Source: Nonomuraea sp. PA05
GTDB taxonomy: Bacteria > Actinomycetota > Actinomycetes > Streptosporangiales > Streptosporangiaceae
Reading direction: 5' to 3'
NCBI RefSeq assembly: GCF_008086045.1
Contig: NZ_VSEY01000004.1
Span: forward strand, 62,001-126,000
Length of the DNA stretch: 64,000 nt
Position 1 is the stretch's first letter. Each line of letters begins with the position of its first letter. Position numbers and translations under genes: made by a program. Positions 24,897 to 33,836 of this stretch are shown here, in pieces. The notes under the pieces were generated by a model. The model searched no databases. It was not told the DNA's origin and worked only from the letters and a program-made list of their open reading frames with translations.

Positions 24897-27628
24897 CCGA
24901 TTCGGGGGGATCGGCGATGGTGGGCCGTGACGGGGAGCGGGAGGAGCTGTCGGCCTTCCTGGCGGCCTCCGGCGGGCGGGCACTGGTCGTCAGGGGCGAG
25001 ACGGGGGTCGGCAAGAGCGCGCTGCTCGACGAGGCCGCCGCTCTCGCCGCGCCCGCGTACGAGGTGGTCAGGGCGGCCGGGGTGGAGGCGGAGGCGGAGC
25101 TGCCCTACGCGGGCCTGCACCAGCTCCTCTATCCGCTGCTCCCCCACCTGTCCGGCCTGGACGAGGCGCATCGCGCCGTCTTCGACGTCGTGTTCGGGCT
25201 GCGGGCGGGCGGGGCGCCGTCGGTCATGTCCCTCGGCATCGCCGTGCTGGACCTGCTGTCCCTGGCCGCCTCGAAGCGGCCGCTGCTGCTGTTGCTCGAC
25301 GACGGGCAGTGGCTGGACGCCTCCAGCATCGAGGTGTGCGGGTTCGTCGGGCGGCGGCTGGCCGGCAGCTCGGTGAAGCTGATCGTCGCCGTGCGGTCGG
25401 ACGTCGGCTCGCGGTTCGACACGGCGGCGCTGCCGGAGCTGCCGCTGCCGGCGCTGCCCGCCGAGGCCGCCGAGAAGCTGCTGGACCTGCGGCATCCGGG
25501 GCTCGGCCCGCGGGCCAGGCGTCTCGTCCTGGAGCACGCCATGGGCAACCCGCTCGCGCTGCTGGAGCTGCCGCCTCACGTGGGGTGGGAGGAGGGCGTC
25601 ATCCCGCTGTCGCGCCGTCTGCAACACGTATACGGCCTGCGGATAGCACGCCTGCCCGCCCCCGTACGCGAGGAGCTGCTGCGCGGCGCCCTGGACGGCG
25701 TCGGCGCAGGACCGGGCGGCAACCGCGCCCCCGCCCTCAACGGCCCCGGCGGCCACCGCACCCCCGGCCCCCGCTACCGCATGCGCGGGGCCGACGAGGC
25801 GGTGGCGGCCGGGCTCCTGGACACCGACCCGGCCACCGGCGACCTGCTCTTCCGTCACCCGCTGATCCGCTCGACCGTCGTCCAGCTCGCCACCCCGAAC
25901 CAGCGCCGCACGGCCCACGCCGAGCTGGCGGAAGTCCACCGCGACGACGTCGAACGCCGAGCCCGCCACCTGGCGGCCTCGATCGTGGACCCCGACGAGG
26001 GGGTGGCCGCCGCGCTGGAGGCCGCGGCAGAGTCCGCCACCAGGCGTGGCGGCGCGGTCGCCGCCGTGTCGTGGCTGACCAGGGCGGCGGAGCTGAGCGA
26101 GACGCCGGCCGACCGTTCCAGGCGGCTCGGGAACGCCGCGTTCATCGCCGGGCACGCCGCGCTGCTGGACCAGGCGCAGCGGCTGGTCCGCGCCGATCCG
26201 GCGCCTGGCCCGGCGGAGTCCTCCGCGACGGCCATCGCCTCGGCGTACGTGGCCCTGTACGAGGACGGCGACGTCCGCTCCGCGCACCGCCGGGTCGCGG
26301 CGGCGATCGAGAACCTGCGGGACGACGACGCGCGGACGCCCACCCGGCTGGTGGACCTGCTGCTCGCCACCAGCCAGTACGCCGGCGACGGCGCGTCGTG
26401 GCACCGCACCGAACAGCTCATGGACGCGCTGAACGGCCGCGTACACCCGCACTCGGCCATCTACCGCGACGCCTGGAGCGACGTCGTGCGCGGCGGCGCG
26501 GGCGTGCACGAGCGGGTCGAGCGGGCGTTCGCGGACGTGTCGGTCCTGGAGCCGTGGGACGTCTCCCGCCTGGCCGTGGCCGCCTACCACGTGGACACGC
26601 TCAGCCGCTACCGCCCCTACCTGCAGCGGGCCGTGGACCGCGAGGTGGAGACCGGCGCGGTGGCGAACGGCATGACCATGCTGCACCTGATCATGCTCGA
26701 CCAGCTCGCCACGGGCGAGTGGGACGACGCCGAGCGGACGGGTCAGCGCGCGCTGGAGCTGAACCTCGGGCACCGCAACGCCCTGTTCGCCCACCACACC
26801 CGCGCCTACCTGGGCCTCCTGGCGGCGCTGCGCGGCAGGCTGGAACGCGCCCGCGAGCTGCAGGCGGTCGTGGACGCCTGGGCGCGCCCGCGCGGCGTCG
26901 GCTTCCTGACCCAGATCGCGGAGGCGATCGGCACGGCGGCGGCGCTCAGCGAGGGCGACTACGAGGCCGCCTACCTGCACGCCATCGGCATCACGCAGCC
27001 TGGCTCGTTCGAGCCGTACGCGCACCAGGCCTCCCGCACGCTGCTCGACCTGGTCGAGGCCGCCGTGCACACGGGCCGTCTGGAGCAGGCCCGCCAGCAC
27101 GCCAGGGCCGCGCTCGACGCCGGGCTGCCCGGGATCTCCCCCCGGCTGGCCCTCGTCACCTACGGGGCGCTGGCCATGACGGCCGGGGAGGAGAAGGAGG
27201 CCGAGGACATGTACGCGCGGGCCGAGGCCCTTCCGGCGGCGTCCGGCTTCCCGTTCGAGCTGGCCCGCATCCGGCTGGCGCACGGCGTCCGGCTGCGGCA
27301 CACCCAGGGCCCCAAGGCGGCCAGGCCGCTGCTGATGCGCGCCGCCGAGTCGTTCGAGCGGCTCGGCGCCGCCGGCTGGGCCGAGCGGGCGCAGGCCGAG
27401 CTGCGGGCCTCGGGAACGCCCGCGCGCACCTCGTACCTGACCTCCTTGACCTGGCAGGAGCACCAGATCGCCGAGCTGGCCGCGAGCGGGCTGACGAACA
27501 AGGAGATCGGCGAGCGCATGCACCTGTCGCCGCGCACGGTCAGCTCGCACCTCTACCGGATCTTCCCGAAGCTGGGCATCGCCTCGCGCGCGGCGCTGCG
27601 CGACGCCCTGGGCAAGCTCGGTCAGTGA
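24893..27628 (+). CDS. Second LAL-family LuxR regulator
   Basis: A 911-residue relative of the neighbouring LAL protein but clearly divergent. It opens with MVGRDGEREELSAFL, the P-loop GETGVGKSALLDEA near residue 33-46, and LLLLLDDGQWLD as Walker B. Helical repeats occupy ~330-830. The C-terminal LuxR HTH reads LTWQEHQIAELAASGLTNKE then IGERMHLSPRTVSSHLYRIF. It should bind DNA as an ATP- or ligand-controlled activator. The start overlaps the oxidoreductase stop, so its level is probably tied to that enzyme. The coding end is only 4 bases from the convergent hydrolase stop. The target genes are unknown. Confidence 0.9.
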   Translation: MTDSGGSAMVGRDGEREELSAFLAASGGRALVVRGETGVGKSALLDEAAALAAPAYEVVRAAGVEAEAELPYAGLHQLLYPLLPHLSGLDEAHRAVFDVVFGLRAGGAPSVMSLGIAVLDLLSLAASKRPLLLLLDDGQWLDASSIEVCGFVGRRLAGSSVKLIVAVRSDVGSRFDTAALPELPLPALPAEAAEKLLDLRHPGLGPRARRLVLEHAMGNPLALLELPPHVGWEEGVIPLSRRLQHVYGLRIARLPAPVREELLRGALDGVGAGPGGNRAPALNGPGGHRTPGPRYRMRGADEAVAAGLLDTDPATGDLLFRHPLIRSTVVQLATPNQRRTAHAELAEVHRDDVERRARHLAASIVDPDEGVAAALEAAAESATRRGGAVAAVSWLTRAAELSETPADRSRRLGNAAFIAGHAALLDQAQRLVRADPAPGPAESSATAIASAYVALYEDGDVRSAHRRVAAAIENLRDDDARTPTRLVDLLLATSQYAGDGASWHRTEQLMDALNGRVHPHSAIYRDAWSDVVRGGAGVHERVERAFADVSVLEPWDVSRLAVAAYHVDTLSRYRPYLQRAVDREVETGAVANGMTMLHLIMLDQLATGEWDDAERTGQRALELNLGHRNALFAHHTRAYLGLLAALRGRLERARELQAVVDAWARPRGVGFLTQIAEAIGTAAALSEGDYEAAYLHAIGITQPGSFEPYAHQASRTLLDLVEAAVHTGRLEQARQHARAALDAGLPGISPRLALVTYGALAMTAGEEKEAEDMYARAEALPAASGFPFELARIRLAHGVRLRHTQGPKAARPLLMRAAESFERLGAAGWAERAQAELRASGTPARTSYLTSLTWQEHQIAELAASGLTNKEIGERMHLSPRTVSSHLYRIFPKLGIASRAALRDALGKLGQ

Positions 27629-27632
27629 CCCC

Positions 27633-28364
27633 TCAGGCACGGATGCCCCGCTCGGCGAGCCAGAGCAGGACGTAGTCGGCGACCTCCCGCCAGCCGCTGT
27701 CCACGACCAGCGAATGCGCCCGGTCGGGGAACTGCTTGAGGCTGCTCACCGCCGTCGAGTCGCCGTACAGCTTGTACACGGCGCGGGTGGCGGCGTCCGG
27801 CACCAGCCGGTCCTCCTGTCCCGAGATCAGCAGCAGCGGCCCGCGCGCGGCGTTGCCCGCGTCCACCGCGGCGCGGGGATGCGCGCCGCCGCCCAGCTCC
27901 GTCAGCAGCCGGGACGGCGCGGGCACGACGTGTGTCTCGTGCAGCCGCGCCGACTCCTCCGCCGTCACCGTGTTGGCGAGGAGCCGGTGGAACAGCCCGG
28001 CGTCGAGCGACTCGGGCCACGGCTCCCGCCCGACCGGGTCGGCCGGGACGGGGGCGATGGCCACGGCCGCGCGGCCCAGGTTCGTGCCGAGCAGGTGCTG
28101 GGCGATCAGCCCGCCCACCGAGTGCCCGACGATCACCGGCGGGGTGTCGAAGGACCGCACGATGTCCGCGTAGTGCTCCGTGAGCGCGTCGAGCCCCACC
28201 TCCGCCCCCGGCCGCTGCCGGGCCTCCGCCACCGTGGCGGGCTCCCCCGGCCAGCCGGGCGCGTAGACGGCGAACCCGAAACTGGAGAAACGCTCGTCCC
28301 ACGGCGCCCAGGACAGCGCGTGCAGCCACACGCCATGGATGAAGACGACGGGAGTGGGGTTCAC
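27633..28364 (-). CDS. Alpha/beta hydrolase
   Basis: A 243-residue cytosolic alpha/beta-hydrolase. VVFIHGVW gives the oxyanion His-Gly, GHSVGG is the nucleophile elbow (Ser about residue 100), ISGQEDRLVP carries the acid Asp, and FPDRAHSLVVD gives the catalytic His. The family includes esterases, lactonases and haloalkane or epoxide hydrolases; the substrate cannot be fixed. GTG 28364 is chosen because GGAGG lies 4 bases ahead. It lies downstream of the secreted tannase-like gene on the same strand, but a hairpin terminator separates them, so it may have its own promoter in 28365-28449. Confidence 0.87.
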   Translation of the reverse strand: MNPTPVVFIHGVWLHALSWAPWDERFSSFGFAVYAPGWPGEPATVAEARQRPGAEVGLDALTEHYADIVRSFDTPPVIVGHSVGGLIAQHLLGTNLGRAAVAIAPVPADPVGREPWPESLDAGLFHRLLANTVTAEESARLHETHVVPAPSRLLTELGGGAHPRAAVDAGNAARGPLLLISGQEDRLVPDAATRAVYKLYGDSTAVSSLKQFPDRAHSLVVDSGWREVADYVLLWLAERGIRA

Positions 28365-28449
28365 GGATCCTCCGGGAGCGCTTGGTGTGCGTCAAGGATC
28401 GGGCGAGCGGGCCGCCTGCGGGAACAGTCGAATGACTCAAAATCGCCGG

Positions 28450-28478
28450 TCCCCGGGGCCGTGCCAAGGCCCCGGGGA
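28450..28478 (-). terminator. Hairpin terminator after the tannase-like gene
   Basis: TCCCCGGGGCC (28450-28460) and GGCCCCGGGGA (28468-28478) form a perfect 11-bp stem with a 7-base loop. On the - strand the stem is followed within a few bases by ATTTT. Confidence 0.8.
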
Positions 28479-28488
28479 CGCGGACCGG

Positions 28489-30102
28489 TCAGTGCCGGGG
28501 CTGGACGCACCGGTAGCTCGCCGCGTCGGCCAGGTCGCCGTGGCCGGTGTAGCGGGAGACGGACGGGTACAGGCACAGCTCGCGCGTGACGGTCTTGCCT
28601 GAGGCGTCCTTGGCGGCGGCGCTCAGCGTGCGCGGCGCCTTGCCCTGCTCGACCCAGGCGGTCAGCGCGCCCAGGGCGTCGGTGGGCACCGGGGCGGTGC
28701 CGCCGGAGCCGCAGTGGTTCACGCCCGGCGCCAGGAACAGCCGGTAGAAGTCGTCGACCCGGCGCGAGCCGCCCAGCCGCCGCTCCACCCGCTCGCGGTA
28801 GTCGACGGTGCCCAGGGTGGGGATGAGCTGGTCGGCCTGGCCGTGCCAGGTCAGCAGCTTGCCGCCGGCCTTGCGGAAGCCCGACAGGTCGGGGTCGTCG
28901 GTGCCGATGACCGCGTCGTACTCGGCCTGCGACTGCTTGAACAGCTCGGCGAACTGCGCGTAGGTGATGGTCGTCAGGTCGAAGGACGGCTGGCGCTTCA
29001 GCCAGGTCTGCACCCAGGCGGCCGGGACGGGGAACGGCTGGCCCACCCGCTTGCCGTCGTCGCCCGGCACGGTCGCGGCCAGGTCGAAGGTCGCGCCGAT
29101 CGGCACGCCGTACCAGAGCTTCTTGCCCGAGGGCGTGCGCGGGCCGTCCCAGATCTTGCGCACCACCGCCGCGTCGGCCGCGGAGATGGTCTCCTTCACG
29201 CCGTCGCACTCGACCGTCTGGCCGATGAGCTTGCGCGGGTCGAAGGCGCACTTGGCGGGGTCGCCGACGATCCCGTCACGGGCGCCGTCCAGCGCGTCGC
29301 AGGCCTTGACGGCGGCCTGGTTGAACAGGTTGAACTCGCACGCGGCGGGATAGTTCTTCTCCTGGTTCATCACCACCTGCGGCCACAGGGTGGCGACCTC
29401 GAACTCGTCCCAGTTGATGCCCGGGGCGTTGGCCAGGATGCCGTCGTAGTCGCCGGGATGGCGCTGGGCCTCCATGTAGCCCTGGCGGCCGCCGGTCGAG
29501 CAGCCGTTCCAGTAGGAGTAGGAGGCGGGCTTGCCGTACACCTCGTCGATGACCTGCTTGGCGACCAGGGTCATCTCGTGCTGGGAGCGGTCGGCGAAGT
29601 TCTTCAGCAGTGCCGTGTTGACCGCGCCCGCGCTGTTCAGCGCCCAGCCCGTGTCGATGTAGGTGCTCACGCCCGCGTCGGTGGTCGCGGCGGCGTAGCC
29701 GGTCTTGACCGCGCCGGCCAGCGCGGCGCCGTAGTCGCCGGCGGCGAAGGCGCTGCCGCCGACCGCCTGGAACCGTCCGGTCCAGCCCTGCTCGGGCAGC
29801 CACACCTGCACCTTGGCGTGGTCGCCGACGCCCGGGTGGGTGAGCGTGACCGTGACCGCGCAGTGCGCGGGCACGTCGGGGACGTCCACCGCGGGCAGCG
29901 GCGTCACCGGCGGAACGTGCACGGTGCCCGCCTCGCGGCGCTCCGCCGTCACCGACTCCACCGCGGTGCCGTCGGGGGCCTTCACGGAGATCGAGGAGGC
30001 ACAGGTGAACGGGGCGGCGGTGGCCGCCGAGGCGCTGGTCGGCAGGCAGATCGCCGCCGCCAGCGGCACACCGGCCGCGAAGGCGGCCAGGAGTCTCTTC
30101 AT
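28489..30102 (-). CDS. Secreted tannase/feruloyl esterase family protein
   Basis: A 537-residue exported esterase. The signal peptide (MKRLLAAFAAGVPLAAAICL, cleavage near ASAATA) is clear. The family's CS-D-HC arrangement is present: GCSTGGRQG with Ser202 next to Cys201, Asp in GQADQLIP, and His-Cys in GVNHCGSGG, which allows the usual disulfide linking the active-site loops. Tannases and feruloyl esterases release gallic or ferulic acid from plant esters, so a role in plant polymer or phenolic ester use is likely. ATG 30102 has GGGA upstream. A pair of GTCA..TGAC dyads lies in the upstream control region. The precise ester cannot be assigned. Confidence 0.92.
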   Translation of the reverse strand: MKRLLAAFAAGVPLAAAICLPTSASAATAAPFTCASSISVKAPDGTAVESVTAERREAGTVHVPPVTPLPAVDVPDVPAHCAVTVTLTHPGVGDHAKVQVWLPEQGWTGRFQAVGGSAFAAGDYGAALAGAVKTGYAAATTDAGVSTYIDTGWALNSAGAVNTALLKNFADRSQHEMTLVAKQVIDEVYGKPASYSYWNGCSTGGRQGYMEAQRHPGDYDGILANAPGINWDEFEVATLWPQVVMNQEKNYPAACEFNLFNQAAVKACDALDGARDGIVGDPAKCAFDPRKLIGQTVECDGVKETISAADAAVVRKIWDGPRTPSGKKLWYGVPIGATFDLAATVPGDDGKRVGQPFPVPAAWVQTWLKRQPSFDLTTITYAQFAELFKQSQAEYDAVIGTDDPDLSGFRKAGGKLLTWHGQADQLIPTLGTVDYRERVERRLGGSRRVDDFYRLFLAPGVNHCGSGGTAPVPTDALGALTAWVEQGKAPRTLSAAAKDASGKTVTRELCLYPSVSRYTGHGDLADAASYRCVQPRH

Positions 30103-30366
30103 GGATGTCCCATCACTGGAGTACGCGTCATCGCTGCGCGGCAGGTCCGGCCGGGTCCCTGCCGCGATGGCTCAACTCTGGCCCTGGCGGCGGGCACGGC
30201 ACATCAGTCACATGACGGCGGAATCCGGCGGCCGGTTCGGCGCACGAAAGGCCACCTCACCACCGTCATGTGACGGAGCGCGGAAATCTTTTCCGGGCGA
30301 TGTCGATTCCGGCGTGGTGCGATCGACGCGTTGGTGAGAGCGCGGAACACACCAACGGGAGATGTG
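30103..30366. promoter_or_regulatory. Divergent control region with two mirrored GTCAYRTGAC sites
   Basis: GTCACATGACGG (30207-30218) and its exact reverse complement CCGTCATGTGAC (30263-30274) sit 44 bases apart between the tannase-like gene and the reductase gene. Each half is itself nearly palindromic (GTCA-2-TGAC). Two such sites suggest a dimeric repressor binding cooperatively. No regulator gene is adjacent. Confidence 0.6.
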
Positions 30367-30945
30367 ATGAGCACTGTGGTGATGCACAACGTCGTGTCGG
30401 TGGACGGCTTCATCGCCGACGAGCACGACGGGATCGGGCCGCTGTTCGACTGGTACGCCAACGGCGACGTCGAGCTGGTGGAGGGCTCGGGGATCAAGGT
30501 CTCCAGGACCTCGGCCGACTACGTCAAGCCGATCTGGGCCGCCATCGGGTCGATGGTGATCGGGCGGCACCTGTTCGACATGACCAACGGCTGGGAGGGG
30601 AGGCCGCCGACGGGTGAGCACGTGGTCGTGGTCTCCCACCGGCCCAAGCCGGAAGGGTGGCACCCCGAGGCGTCGTACCACTTCGTGGACGACGTGGCCC
30701 GGGCGGTCGCGCTGGCCCGGGAGCTGGCGGGCCGGCGCAACGTCGCCGTCGCGGCGGGCGAGGTCGGCGGGCAGGCCTTCGCCCTCGGGCTGGTGGACGA
30801 GGTGGCGATGGACGTGGTGCCCGCGGTCCTCGGGTCGGGCAAGCGGTACTTCGGCTCGGTCGCCGCCCCGCACCTGCTCGACGACCCGCACGTGGTGATC
30901 CAGGGCGACCGCGTCCTGCACCTCCTCTACCGCGTGCGCCGCTAG
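30367..30945 (+). CDS. RibD C-terminal / dihydrofolate reductase-fold protein
   Basis: A 192-residue cytosolic protein of the bifunctional-deaminase-reductase C-terminal family (DHFR fold). Typical elements are VVSVDGFIA near the N-terminus, VIGRHLFDMTNGW, then NVAVAAGEVGGQAFALGLVDEVAMDVVPAVLG, where the Gly-rich turn binds NADPH, and a YFG...PHLL end. These stand-alone forms are common in actinomycetes; few have a proven substrate. ATG 30367 has GGGAGA upstream. The stop TAG shares the palindrome CTAG with the stop of the convergent transporter ATPase gene, giving a 4-base overlap. Confidence 0.87.
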   Translation: MSTVVMHNVVSVDGFIADEHDGIGPLFDWYANGDVELVEGSGIKVSRTSADYVKPIWAAIGSMVIGRHLFDMTNGWEGRPPTGEHVVVVSHRPKPEGWHPEASYHFVDDVARAVALARELAGRRNVAVAAGEVGGQAFALGLVDEVAMDVVPAVLGSGKRYFGSVAAPHLLDDPHVVIQGDRVLHLLYRVRR

Positions 30946-32942
30946 TCGGCCACCTCCCGTAGCGGGAAGTGGCAGGCGACCTGGTGCGGCCCGCCCTCCA
31001 GCACCGGCTCGGTGGCGCAGACGTCCTGCGCCAGCGGGCAGCGGGTGCGGAAGCGGCAGCCGGTCGGCGGGTTGAGCGCGCTCGGCAGCTCACCCCTGAT
31101 GGTCGTGTCAGGGCTGGGCGTGTGGCCGGGGTCGGGCGACGGCACGGCGTCCAGCAGCGCCTGCGTGTACGGGTGGCGCGGCGCCCGCACCACCTGGTGG
31201 GCGGGCCCCACCTCCACCAGCTTGCCCAGGTACATCACGCCGATGCGGTCGGCCATGTAGTCGACCACGGACAGGTCGTGGCTGATGAACACGTACGACA
31301 GGCCGAGCTCGCCCTGGAGGTCGCGCATCAGGTTGAGCACCTGCGCCTGCACCGACACGTCCAGGGCGCTGACCGGCTCGTCGGCCACGATCAGCCGGGG
31401 CCGCAGCGCCAGCGACCTGGCGAGGCCGATGCGCTGGAGCTGCCCGCCGGAGAACTCGTGCGGATAGCGCTCCAGCGCCCGCCTCGGCAGGCCGACCTGG
31501 TCGAGCAGCTCGCTGACCCGGGCGCGGCGCGCGGCGGCGTCGCCGACCTGCTGGATCTCCAGCGGCTCGGTGAGGATGGAGTCGACGCGCATGCGCGGGT
31601 TCATGGCCGCGTAGCTGTCCTGGAACATGAGCTGCACCTTGCGGTGCATGCGGTGGCGTTCGCGCCGGTCCAGGCCGGCGATGTCGGTGCCGTCCACGAC
31701 GATGCGGCCGCCCGTGGGGGTTTCGAGCCCGGCGACGAGGCGGCCGACGGTGGACTTGCCGCAGCCGGACTCGCCCACGATGCCGAGCGTCTCGCCGGGC
31801 TTGACCTCGAAGGACACCCCGGCGACGGCGCTGACGCGCCCGGCGCCCTTGCGCAGGCCCGCGCCGCCCGCGTCGTACTCCTTGACCAGGTCCCGCACGC
31901 TCAGGATCGGCTCGGCCGGCGCGGTGGCGGCCCTGGCGTGGCCGGCCGAGGCCGCGATCGTGACGGGCTCGGTGACAGGGTGCAGGCAGGCGAACGCGTG
32001 CCCGTCCCCGGTGAGCCGGACGTCGGTGGTGCGGCACTCGTCGGTGGCGAAGCGGCAGCGGGGCGCGAAGCGGCAGCCGGTCAGCGGCCGTGACAGGTCA
32101 GGCGGCAGGCCGGGGATGCTGTAGAGCCGCCCGTCCCCGTCATGAGCCGACTCGGGCAGGGCGCGCATGAGCGCCTCGGTGTAGCGGTGGCGCGGCGCGC
32201 GGAACAACTCGGCGGTCGTGGCGGTCTCCACCACGCGTCCCGCGTACATGACGGCGACCCTGTCGGCGCGGCCGGCGATCACCCCGAGGTCATGGGTGAC
32301 CAGGATGACCGCCATCTTGAACTCTTCGCGCAGATCGTCGATGAGTTCGAGGATCTGGCGCTGGGTGGTGACGTCCAGCGCCGTGGTGGGCTCGTCGGCG
32401 ATGAGCAGGCGCGGGGAGCGGATGAGCGCCATGGCGATGACGACGCGCTGGCGCATGCCGCCCGAAAGCTGGTGCGGGTAGTCATCCACGATCTTGTCGG
32501 GGCGGGGCATGCCGACCCGGCGCAGGATCTCCACGGCCCGCTCGCGCGCCTCGGCCTTGCCGACCCCCTGGTGCACCCGCAGCGGCTCGGCCACCTGGGC
32601 GCCGATGCGCATGGTGGGGTTGAGCGAGGTGAGCGGGTCCTGGAAGACCATGCCCATCTCGACGCCGCGCACCCGGCGCAGCTCGGGCGCCGGCATGGTG
32701 CGCAGGTCGCGGCCGTCGAAGAGGATCTCCCCGCCGACGACGCTTCCGCCCGGGGGCAGCAGCCCCATGATCGACAGCACGGTCATGGTCTTGCCGCTGC
32801 CCGACTCGCCCACGATGCCGAGCGTCTCGCCCTGCCTGACCTCCAGGTCCACCTGATCGAGCGCGTGCACGGTGCCGCGCCGCAGCGCGATGTCGGTGCT
32901 GAGGCCGCGCAGCCGCAGCAGCGGCTCGCCGGGAACCTCCAT
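30942..32942 (-). CDS. Fused dipeptide/oligopeptide ABC transporter ATPase (DppD-DppF type)
   Basis: A 666-residue protein that joins both ATPases of a peptide importer. Each half has Walker A (GESGSGKT; GESGCGKST), a signature (LSGGMRQR; FSGGQLQR), Walker B (LLIADEPTTALD; LIVADEPVSALD) and the H-loop His. The half-specific oligopeptide C-terminal motifs with Cys clusters (TGCRFAPRC; TGCRFRTRCPLA) follow each ATPase, as is usual in Dpp/Opp proteins. It powers uptake through the two permeases encoded just upstream. The start ATG 32942 is 15 bases after the permease stop. It is the last gene of a four-gene operon read from the promoter near 36600. Confidence 0.94.
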   Translation of the reverse strand: MEVPGEPLLRLRGLSTDIALRRGTVHALDQVDLEVRQGETLGIVGESGSGKTMTVLSIMGLLPPGGSVVGGEILFDGRDLRTMPAPELRRVRGVEMGMVFQDPLTSLNPTMRIGAQVAEPLRVHQGVGKAEARERAVEILRRVGMPRPDKIVDDYPHQLSGGMRQRVVIAMALIRSPRLLIADEPTTALDVTTQRQILELIDDLREEFKMAVILVTHDLGVIAGRADRVAVMYAGRVVETATTAELFRAPRHRYTEALMRALPESAHDGDGRLYSIPGLPPDLSRPLTGCRFAPRCRFATDECRTTDVRLTGDGHAFACLHPVTEPVTIAASAGHARAATAPAEPILSVRDLVKEYDAGGAGLRKGAGRVSAVAGVSFEVKPGETLGIVGESGCGKSTVGRLVAGLETPTGGRIVVDGTDIAGLDRRERHRMHRKVQLMFQDSYAAMNPRMRVDSILTEPLEIQQVGDAAARRARVSELLDQVGLPRRALERYPHEFSGGQLQRIGLARSLALRPRLIVADEPVSALDVSVQAQVLNLMRDLQGELGLSYVFISHDLSVVDYMADRIGVMYLGKLVEVGPAHQVVRAPRHPYTQALLDAVPSPDPGHTPSPDTTIRGELPSALNPPTGCRFRTRCPLAQDVCATEPVLEGGPHQVACHFPLREVAD

Positions 32943-32957
32943 GTACGAAACCTCCTG

Positions 32958-33836
32958 CTAGCGCCGCCGGAGGCGGACCTCGAAGACGTCCCTCAGCCCG
33001 TCGCCGATGAAGTTGAAGGCGAGGACGATGAGGATGATGGCGATGCCCGGCGGGTACAGCAGCCACCAGTGGCCGCTGAAGGTGTCCGACAGGCCGTCGG
33101 ACAGCATGCCGCCCCAGTTCGCCGCGGGTGGCGGCACGCCCAGGCCGAGGAACGACAGGTAGGCGACGTAGAGGATCGCGTCGGCCACCTGGAAGGTGGC
33201 GTTGACGATCACGGTGCCGATGGCGTTCGGGATGATGTGCCTGCGCACGGCGCGCCCGCCGGTGCCGCCCATGCCGCGCATCGCCATGACGTACTCGCGG
33301 GTGCGCAGCGACAGCGCCTCGCCGCGGACCAGCCGGGCGGGGCCGAGCCAGGCGAAGGCGCCGATGATGAGGATGAGCATCGGCACCGTGGGCGTCACGA
33401 TCGAGGCCATCAGCATGAACAGGAACAGCGCGGGGATCGACATCATGGCGTCCACCACGCGCATCATGACCGCGTCCACCCAGCTTCCCGCGAACCCGGC
33501 GACGGCGCCCCAGACGGTGCCCACGACGGTGGCCAGCAGGCCGGCGGCCAGGCCGACGATGATGGACGTCTGCCCGCCCAGCATGAGCCGCCCGAGCTGG
33601 TCGTAGCCGACGCCGTCGGTGCCGAGCGGGTGGCCGTCCGTGCCTGGCGTCAGGAAGACCTTCGTCAGGTCGGTGTGTACCTGGTCGGTCTGGTAGAACA
33701 GCGGCCCGAGGAAGGAGAAGGCGGCGAGCAGCACGAACAGGCCCACGCCGACCAGGGCGAGCCGGTTCTCGACGAAGACCTCGAGCCCCTGCCGCCACAT
33801 CCCGCGGACGGGCGCCTCTTCCTGCGGAGCGGTCAT
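32958..33836 (-). CDS. Peptide ABC transporter permease (DppC type)
   Basis: A 292-residue inner-membrane protein with about six helices. It has an N-terminal helix (RLALVGVGLFVLLAAFSFLG), the periplasmic-type loop TDGHPLGTDGVGYDQLGRLM, and the cytoplasmic EAA loop (REYVMAMRGMGGTGGRAVRRHIIPN) that docks with the ATPase. The C-terminal FNFIGDGLRDVFEVRLR is the usual DppC end. ATG 33836 overlaps the TGA of the upstream permease (ATGA). It forms the channel with the DppB-type partner. Confidence 0.92.
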   Translation of the reverse strand: MTAPQEEAPVRGMWRQGLEVFVENRLALVGVGLFVLLAAFSFLGPLFYQTDQVHTDLTKVFLTPGTDGHPLGTDGVGYDQLGRLMLGGQTSIIVGLAAGLLATVVGTVWGAVAGFAGSWVDAVMMRVVDAMMSIPALFLFMLMASIVTPTVPMLILIIGAFAWLGPARLVRGEALSLRTREYVMAMRGMGGTGGRAVRRHIIPNAIGTVIVNATFQVADAILYVAYLSFLGLGVPPPAANWGGMLSDGLSDTFSGHWWLLYPPGIAIILIVLAFNFIGDGLRDVFEVRLRRR

